DNA of 8,846 nt from Albidovulum sp. (GTDB taxonomy: Bacteria; Pseudomonadota; Alphaproteobacteria; Rhodobacterales; Rhodobacteraceae). Below, one piece after another: positions 5,561 through 8,846 of this stretch (positions within the stretch are counted from its first letter, which is position 1; the number at the start of each line of letters is the position of its first letter). The translations under genes and the position numbers were made by a program. The notes beneath the pieces were generated by a model, which saw nothing but the letters and a program-made list of their open reading frames with translations, did no database searches and was not told where the DNA came from. The stretch covers positions 1 through 8,846 of the forward strand of contig JAUQYA010000101.1 of the NCBI GenBank assembly GCA_030837785.1, in the 5' to 3' direction.

Positions 5561-6249
5561 CCCTCGATACCCCGGACCTCTTGCTGACGGCACGCGATCG
5601 GTTCGACCGGCTGCACGCCGATCTGCGCAACCGCATCTGCCTGCTCGACTACGCCCCCGGCACACGGCTTTCCGAGGAGACGCTGGCGGCCGAATACGGC
5701 GTGAGCCGCACGCCGCTGCGCCGGGTTCTGGCGCGGCTCGAATCCGAGGGGCTGGTGCAGTCGGTCCACGGGGTGGGCACCTTCGTCACCGATGTCGACC
5801 TCGAGGAACTGGCGCAGACCTATCAGCTTCGTCTCGAGCTTGCCGAGATGATCGGGCGGCTTTCGCCGGTGCCGCCGTCACCCGAGATCATGGCCCGGCT
5901 CGCCCGCGCTGCCGAGCGCGCCCGCGCGCTCGTCGCGGCCCCCGACCCGCGCGCCTTCGCCCAGCTCAACATGGAGGTGTTCCTCGCGAGGCTTTCGCTG
6001 ACCGCCAACGAGGCCCTGCGGGAGTTCGCCGAACGGCTCTACATCCGGACGGCGCGGATCTGGCTGAAATCGGTCTTCGCCTCGCGGGTCGATCTCGCCG
6101 AGGAGACCGAGATGTTCCTGCGCGAGATCGAGGAGGTGGAGGCAGCACTTGCCACCGGCGACCTGCATGCCGCCGCGCTGATCCAGCGGGCGCATATCTC
6201 GATGAGCTTCACGCGGATGAAAACCGGCCGCAGGCCCGGCCAGGGGTGA
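5557..6249 (+). CDS. GntR family transcriptional regulator, FCD subfamily, with degenerate metal site
   Basis: A 230-residue regulator. The N-terminal winged helix (about 15-78) contains P-G-T-R-L-S-E-E-T-L-A (34-44), V-S-R-T-P-L-R-R-V-L-A-R-L (49-61) and the wing G-L-V-Q-S-V-H-G-V-G-T-F-V (65-77). The C-terminal all-helical FCD effector domain spans about 83-215. FCD proteins usually bind a metal through Asp and three His. Here the D-x-x-F-H motif reads M139-E-V-F-L143, the E-H position reads E190-I191, and only the last His (R-A-H, H213) remains, so the effector is probably bound without that metal. The start codon overlaps the transporter stop as ATGA, so it is the last gene of the operon. 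It likely controls its own operon, and perhaps the divergent importer, through the palindromes at 2155-2170 and 2263-2272. Confidence 0.92.
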   Translation: MTLDTPDLLLTARDRFDRLHADLRNRICLLDYAPGTRLSEETLAAEYGVSRTPLRRVLARLESEGLVQSVHGVGTFVTDVDLEELAQTYQLRLELAEMIGRLSPVPPSPEIMARLARAAERARALVAAPDPRAFAQLNMEVFLARLSLTANEALREFAERLYIRTARIWLKSVFASRVDLAEETEMFLREIEEVEAALATGDLHAAALIQRAHISMSFTRMKTGRRPGQG

Positions 6250-6266
6250 CGCGGCGCGGCCGGGCC
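6233..6266. terminator. GC-rich hairpin at the convergent gene ends
   Basis: GGCCCGGCC (6233-6241) and GGCCGGGCC (6258-6266) form a perfect 9-base-pair stem with a 16-base loop, and can be lengthened across a single bulged base. The stem covers the end of the GntR gene and the 31-base gap before the stop of the first acyltransferase gene. There is no T-run immediately after it on the plus strand; on the minus strand a TTTT follows about eight bases later. It could slow transcription from both sides, but it is not a textbook intrinsic terminator. Confidence 0.35.
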
Positions 6267-6280
6267 CTCCCCTCCCGCGC

Positions 6281-7438
6281 TCAGGCGAAACGATGCCGCA
6301 GCCGGCGCGGTATCGCCTCGATCACATGCCACAGGAACGCGGCATAGGCGATGCAAATGATCGCCGCCGCCGCAATGAACAGGGCGGCGTTCCCCTCGAA
6401 CCAGCCGTGCTTCTGCAGGATGCGGATGATCACGTAATGCGCAAGGTAGATTGAATAGGAGTAGAGCCCGAGCGTCTTCACCCAGCCGAAATTCAGCGGC
6501 CGGAAGAGCCAGTAGTCGGGCCGCGTGACCGCATAGTGGAACACCACCATCAGCGCCCCCCCCTGCACGGTGTAGCGCAAGGTAGACCGGAAGGTGACGT
6601 CGCGGGCAAGGATGCTTAGCGCCAGGACCACGAGCGCCCCCAATAGCACCGGGGTCAGCCGCCGGGTGTCGGTGGGCAGGAACCGGCCCGCGACGCCGTC
6701 GCGCTCCAGAAGCGCAAGCAGGCAGCCGAAGAGGATCGAGTCGAACCGCGTGTCGGTCGAGATGTAGATCGTCCATTCGGTATCGAGCAGGACCTGCCAG
6801 CGGACATAGCGCCAGGCCACGATGGCCACGAGCAGCGCGAGGATGTGCAGCACCCCGACCTTTCCGCGGGTGAACAGCAGGAAGATGAGCGGGAAGAGCA
6901 GGTAGAAATGCTCCTCGACCGACAGCGACCAGAGCGGCTGCAACCCGACCACGACCGATCCGGCATCCGGCCAGGCGGCGAGGTAGTAGTTGTGGAAGTA
7001 GAAAAGCTGGCTGAGGACCGCGAGCGCGTCGAATTTTCCGTCGGCGAAGCCGAGCCAGACGAGCAGATAGCCGAGCCCGAGCGTGAAGAAGAGCGGCGGC
7101 GACAAACGGAGGAAGCGGCGCACATAGAACTTGCCGATGTGGATGCGGCCGGTGTCGCGCCATTCGCGGATGAAGAGCGTGGTGATGAGAAAGCCGGACA
7201 GGAAGAAGAAGATCGTCACCCCGAACCCGCCCGCGATCGCGTCCGACAGGCCCGCATGGGCGAAGAACACGATGGCCACCGACACCGCCCGGATTCCGTC
7301 GAGCGACGGAATTGCACCCCGCGCGAGGGTCTGGGGCAGCACCCCCGGGCGGGGCAGTGCCTGCGGCTGCCCTTCCTCGCCTGCCCCCCGTTTCCGGCTC
7401 CCTGCAGCCTCGCTTGGCATCATGCCACCACCAACCAT
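6281..7438 (-). CDS. Membrane acyltransferase, acyltransferase-3 family (OafA/ExoZ-like)
   Basis: A protein of about 385 residues with roughly ten membrane helices, of the family that O-acylates (usually O-acetylates) surface polysaccharides, lipid-linked sugars or antibiotics. The family motifs are complete: S-L-D-G-I-R-A-V-S (45-53), H61 in F-F-A-H-A-G, F-F-F-L-S-G-F-L-I-T (77-86), R-R-F-L-R-L-S-P-P (107-115) and W-S-L-S-V-E-E-H-F-Y (170-179). There is no C-terminal SGNH domain, so it is a stand-alone transferase. The start is uncertain: ATG at 7438-7436 is used here, with a weak GGACGG upstream; TTG at 7444 or ATG at 7423 or 7420 are possible. The first 40 or so residues are polar, Gly/Pro-rich and not part of the family core. 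It lies 18 bases after the next acyltransferase gene on the same strand, so the two are probably cotranscribed. The acceptor is unknown. Confidence 0.88.
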   Translation of the reverse strand: MVGGGMMPSEAAGSRKRGAGEEGQPQALPRPGVLPQTLARGAIPSLDGIRAVSVAIVFFAHAGLSDAIAGGFGVTIFFFLSGFLITTLFIREWRDTGRIHIGKFYVRRFLRLSPPLFFTLGLGYLLVWLGFADGKFDALAVLSQLFYFHNYYLAAWPDAGSVVVGLQPLWSLSVEEHFYLLFPLIFLLFTRGKVGVLHILALLVAIVAWRYVRWQVLLDTEWTIYISTDTRFDSILFGCLLALLERDGVAGRFLPTDTRRLTPVLLGALVVLALSILARDVTFRSTLRYTVQGGALMVVFHYAVTRPDYWLFRPLNFGWVKTLGLYSYSIYLAHYVIIRILQKHGWFEGNAALFIAAAAIICIAYAAFLWHVIEAIPRRLRHRFA

Positions 7439-7456
7439 ACGCAACCGTCCAACGTC

Positions 7457-8545
7457 TCAGTCATGCGACGCTCCCGTCACCGCCGGGCCGGCAACCGGCG
7501 TGGCGCGGCGCTCCAGCCGGCGCCCGAACTGCAGCATCGGGCCCTCGAAATACCGGAAGGACACGACGGCCGCAGCAACCGAGAGCGCGAGGCAGAGCGC
7601 GGCGTTGAGCCAGAACGGAAGGCTTTCGAGCCCAAGCCTGCGTTCGACCATCAGTTGCGCCTCGAGCACCATGAAATGGAAGAGATAGATGAAGTAGGAA
7701 TAGAAGCCCACCCGCGCGTAGGCGGTCGCCAGCAGGCCGCGGTATCCGGCCAGCCAGGTCTCGGACACCGTGATCGCCAGAAGCGCGAGGCAGGTCACTA
7801 GGGTGTAGAGGAAGGTCGGCGCGAAGGCACCGCCGAGGCTGCGGGCGGCGATGCTCCCGAGCGTCGCGAGCACGAGGGGCCAGAACATGTTGATGCCGCG
7901 CCCCATGCACCAGGCGAGAATCCCGCCCATGCCGATGGAATCGAGCCGGGTCAGCGGGAAGTGATAGATGCCCTCGTGGCCGATGAGGTTGAAGTAGAAC
8001 CGCAGGCCGAGCGACAGGAGGCTGATGCCGATCAGGAACGCCAGCAGCGACCGCCGCGCCAGGAGTGCGGCAAGGCCGATCAGGATGTAGGAGAATTCCT
8101 CGACCGACAGCGACCAGGTGATCGTGTAGGGCACGCTGTCGACCCCGTCGAAGAAGATGAACCAGCCGGTAAGGAAAGTGTAGGGAATCCAGATCCGGTC
8201 GATGATCGCCGGCTCCTGGCCCAGAACCCGCATGGCGACGAAATAGATCGTCACCGCGACCATGTAGAGCGGCACGATCCGGAAGAACCGCCTGAGGAAG
8301 AAGGTGCGGATCGAACCGGCGTTGACGTGCCGGATCAGGAACGAGGTGATGAGGTAGCCGCTCAGCGGGAAGAAGATGTCGACGCCGAGCGTGCCGTACT
8401 TGCGAAAGAGCGCGGCGACAGGATCGAGTACCGCGTCGGGATAGCGGGTTGCGACATGGAACACCACGACCATGACGATCGCCGTCGCCCGGATGCAGTC
8501 GAGCGGCACCGACCGTTTGGAGATGAAGTCCGATCTGACACTCAT
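7457..8545 (-). CDS. Second membrane acyltransferase, acyltransferase-3 family
   Basis: A protein of about 362 residues with roughly ten membrane helices, of the same family as its downstream neighbour but clearly divergent from it. Visible motifs are P-L-D-C-I-R-A-T-A (14-22), H30 in V-F-H-V, D-I-F-F-P-L-S-G-Y-L-I-T (56-67), R-R-F-F-R-I-V-P-L-Y (85-94) and W-S-L-S-V-E-E-F-S-Y (144-153). In the last motif the usual E-E-x-F-Y is altered to E-E-F-S-Y. The C-terminus ends in R-Y-F-E-G-P-M and a short basic tail. ATG at 8545-8543 is chosen since the core begins nearby, but AGGA abuts it directly, which is too close for a normal ribosome site. GTG at 8563-8561 directly follows the TGA of the upstream reading frame and could be used by coupled translation, adding six residues. 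Its role is presumably surface-glycan acylation, with an unknown acceptor. Confidence 0.87.
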   Translation of the reverse strand: MSVRSDFISKRSVPLDCIRATAIVMVVVFHVATRYPDAVLDPVAALFRKYGTLGVDIFFPLSGYLITSFLIRHVNAGSIRTFFLRRFFRIVPLYMVAVTIYFVAMRVLGQEPAIIDRIWIPYTFLTGWFIFFDGVDSVPYTITWSLSVEEFSYILIGLAALLARRSLLAFLIGISLLSLGLRFYFNLIGHEGIYHFPLTRLDSIGMGGILAWCMGRGINMFWPLVLATLGSIAARSLGGAFAPTFLYTLVTCLALLAITVSETWLAGYRGLLATAYARVGFYSYFIYLFHFMVLEAQLMVERRLGLESLPFWLNAALCLALSVAAAVVSFRYFEGPMLQFGRRLERRATPVAGPAVTGASHD

Positions 8546-8563
8546 TCCTGTTCGCCCGCCCAC

Positions 8564-8846
8564 TCACAACCGCCCGTGTGCCGGACCGCTTGCCCGCCCG
8601 TGCGCCCGCGGTATCGCGCCCTGCGCGAGCGGCCGCTGCCGCGAGGGCCCGAAGCGGGTGTATTGCGGCCCCCGCGGCCGTTCCGGCCCGGCTTCCGGCG
8701 CGGGCGCATCGCCCGCTTCCACTTCGGCATCCATCATCCACAGGCCGGCGGCGAAGAAGAAGAACATGAACGATGCGATCTCGCTCCAGACGAACACGGT
8801 GCCAAGTGTCAGCGTGGCGCTGATCATCGAGATCACCCAGGCCGTC
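8564..8846 (-). CDS. C-terminal end of an unidentified membrane protein (partial, N-terminus off the right edge)
   Basis: A reading frame enters from the right edge and stops with TGA at 8566-8564; about 94 codons are visible. The first visible part is hydrophobic (T-A-W-V-I-S-M-I-S-A-T-L-T-L-G-T, then F-V-W-S-E-I-A-S-F-M-F-F-F-F-A-A-G-L-W-M-M-D), which looks like one or two membrane helices. A Pro/Arg/Gly-rich hydrophilic tail follows. I do not recognise the family. A GTG at 8836 could be a start, but the frame is open to the window edge, and a hydrophobic segment starting mid-helix suggests the gene begins outside. The tail is low complexity, so its coding status is less certain than the hydrophobic part. 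The stop is immediately followed by GTG (TGAGTG), the possible start of the second acyltransferase, which suggests one transcript. Confidence 0.5.
   Translation of the reverse strand, partial: TAWVISMISATLTLGTVFVWSEIASFMFFFFAAGLWMMDAEVEAGDAPAPEAGPERPRGPQYTRFGPSRQRPLAQGAIPRAHGRASGPAHGRL

Noticed and set aside
2257..5665. Long open frames of 360-480 codons on the minus strand opposite the catabolic operon (2257-3354, 3273-4703, 4310-5665)
   Set aside because: They are rich in Arg, Gly, His, Asp and Pro without domain motifs, as expected of antisense frames in GC-rich DNA. The plus-strand genes carry clear family signatures.
6845..7801. A plus-strand frame rich in Glu, Arg and Gln opposite the acyltransferases
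   Set aside because: This is antisense composition with no recognisable domain, and it covers two well-supported genes.
7461..8741. A 426-codon frame overlapping the second acyltransferase gene on the same strand
   Set aside because: It is a shifted frame of the acyltransferase with Arg/Pro/His-rich, low-hydrophobicity content, while the other frame has the intact W-S-L-S-V-E-E motif and membrane helices.
1..8846. CRISPR array, tRNA/rRNA, insertion sequence, attachment site or toxin-antitoxin pair
   Set aside because: No repeated spacer structure, cloverleaf-like sequence, transposase motif or small gene pair was seen on either strand.

Overview
The window is very GC-rich, with strong G/C preference at third codon positions in all genes. 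The gene families and operon style (short gaps, ATGA overlap, GTG/TTG starts) suggest an alphaproteobacterium, most likely of the Rhodobacterales. That placement is an inference from composition and protein style, not from a marker gene. No RNA gene, insertion sequence, phage gene or CRISPR array was seen.

Layout, left to right. (1) Positions 1-2021, minus strand: a polar/basic amino-acid ABC importer operon read leftwards, ATPase -> periplasmic binding protein -> HisQ/OccQ-type permease, which runs off the left edge. (2) Positions 2022-2292: a divergent control region with relatively AT-rich patches and four palindromic elements, placed where they could control both operons. (3) Positions 2293-6249, plus strand: a tight four-gene operon of a creatinase/ectoine-hydrolase-like M24 protein, an ArgE-like M20 deacetylase, an EamA (DMT) transporter and a GntR/FCD regulator. 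(4) Positions 6250-6280: a short convergent junction with a GC-rich hairpin. (5) Positions 6281-8846, minus strand: two tandem membrane acyltransferases (acyltransferase-3 family) preceded by the C-terminal end of an unidentified membrane protein cut by the right edge.

Regions 1-3 read as one divergently arranged uptake-and-catabolism locus. The importer brings in a small, probably positively charged or zwitterionic, amino-acid-like compound. The M24 protein has lost the usual metal ligands in the same way as creatinase and ectoine hydrolase (DoeA/EutD), so it probably opens a cyclic or amidine C-N bond. The M20 enzyme would then remove an N-acyl group, the EamA protein may export a product or excess substrate, and the GntR protein is the likely switch. 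This resembles the ectoine DoeA-DoeB logic, but the second step uses an M20 ArgE-like enzyme instead of the M14-type DoeB, the importer is of the LAO/HisJ/opine kind instead of EhuB or TRAP, and no transaminase or dehydrogenase is present. The true substrate is therefore open and is the main point of interest. Region 5 looks like an unrelated surface-glycan O-acylation cluster.
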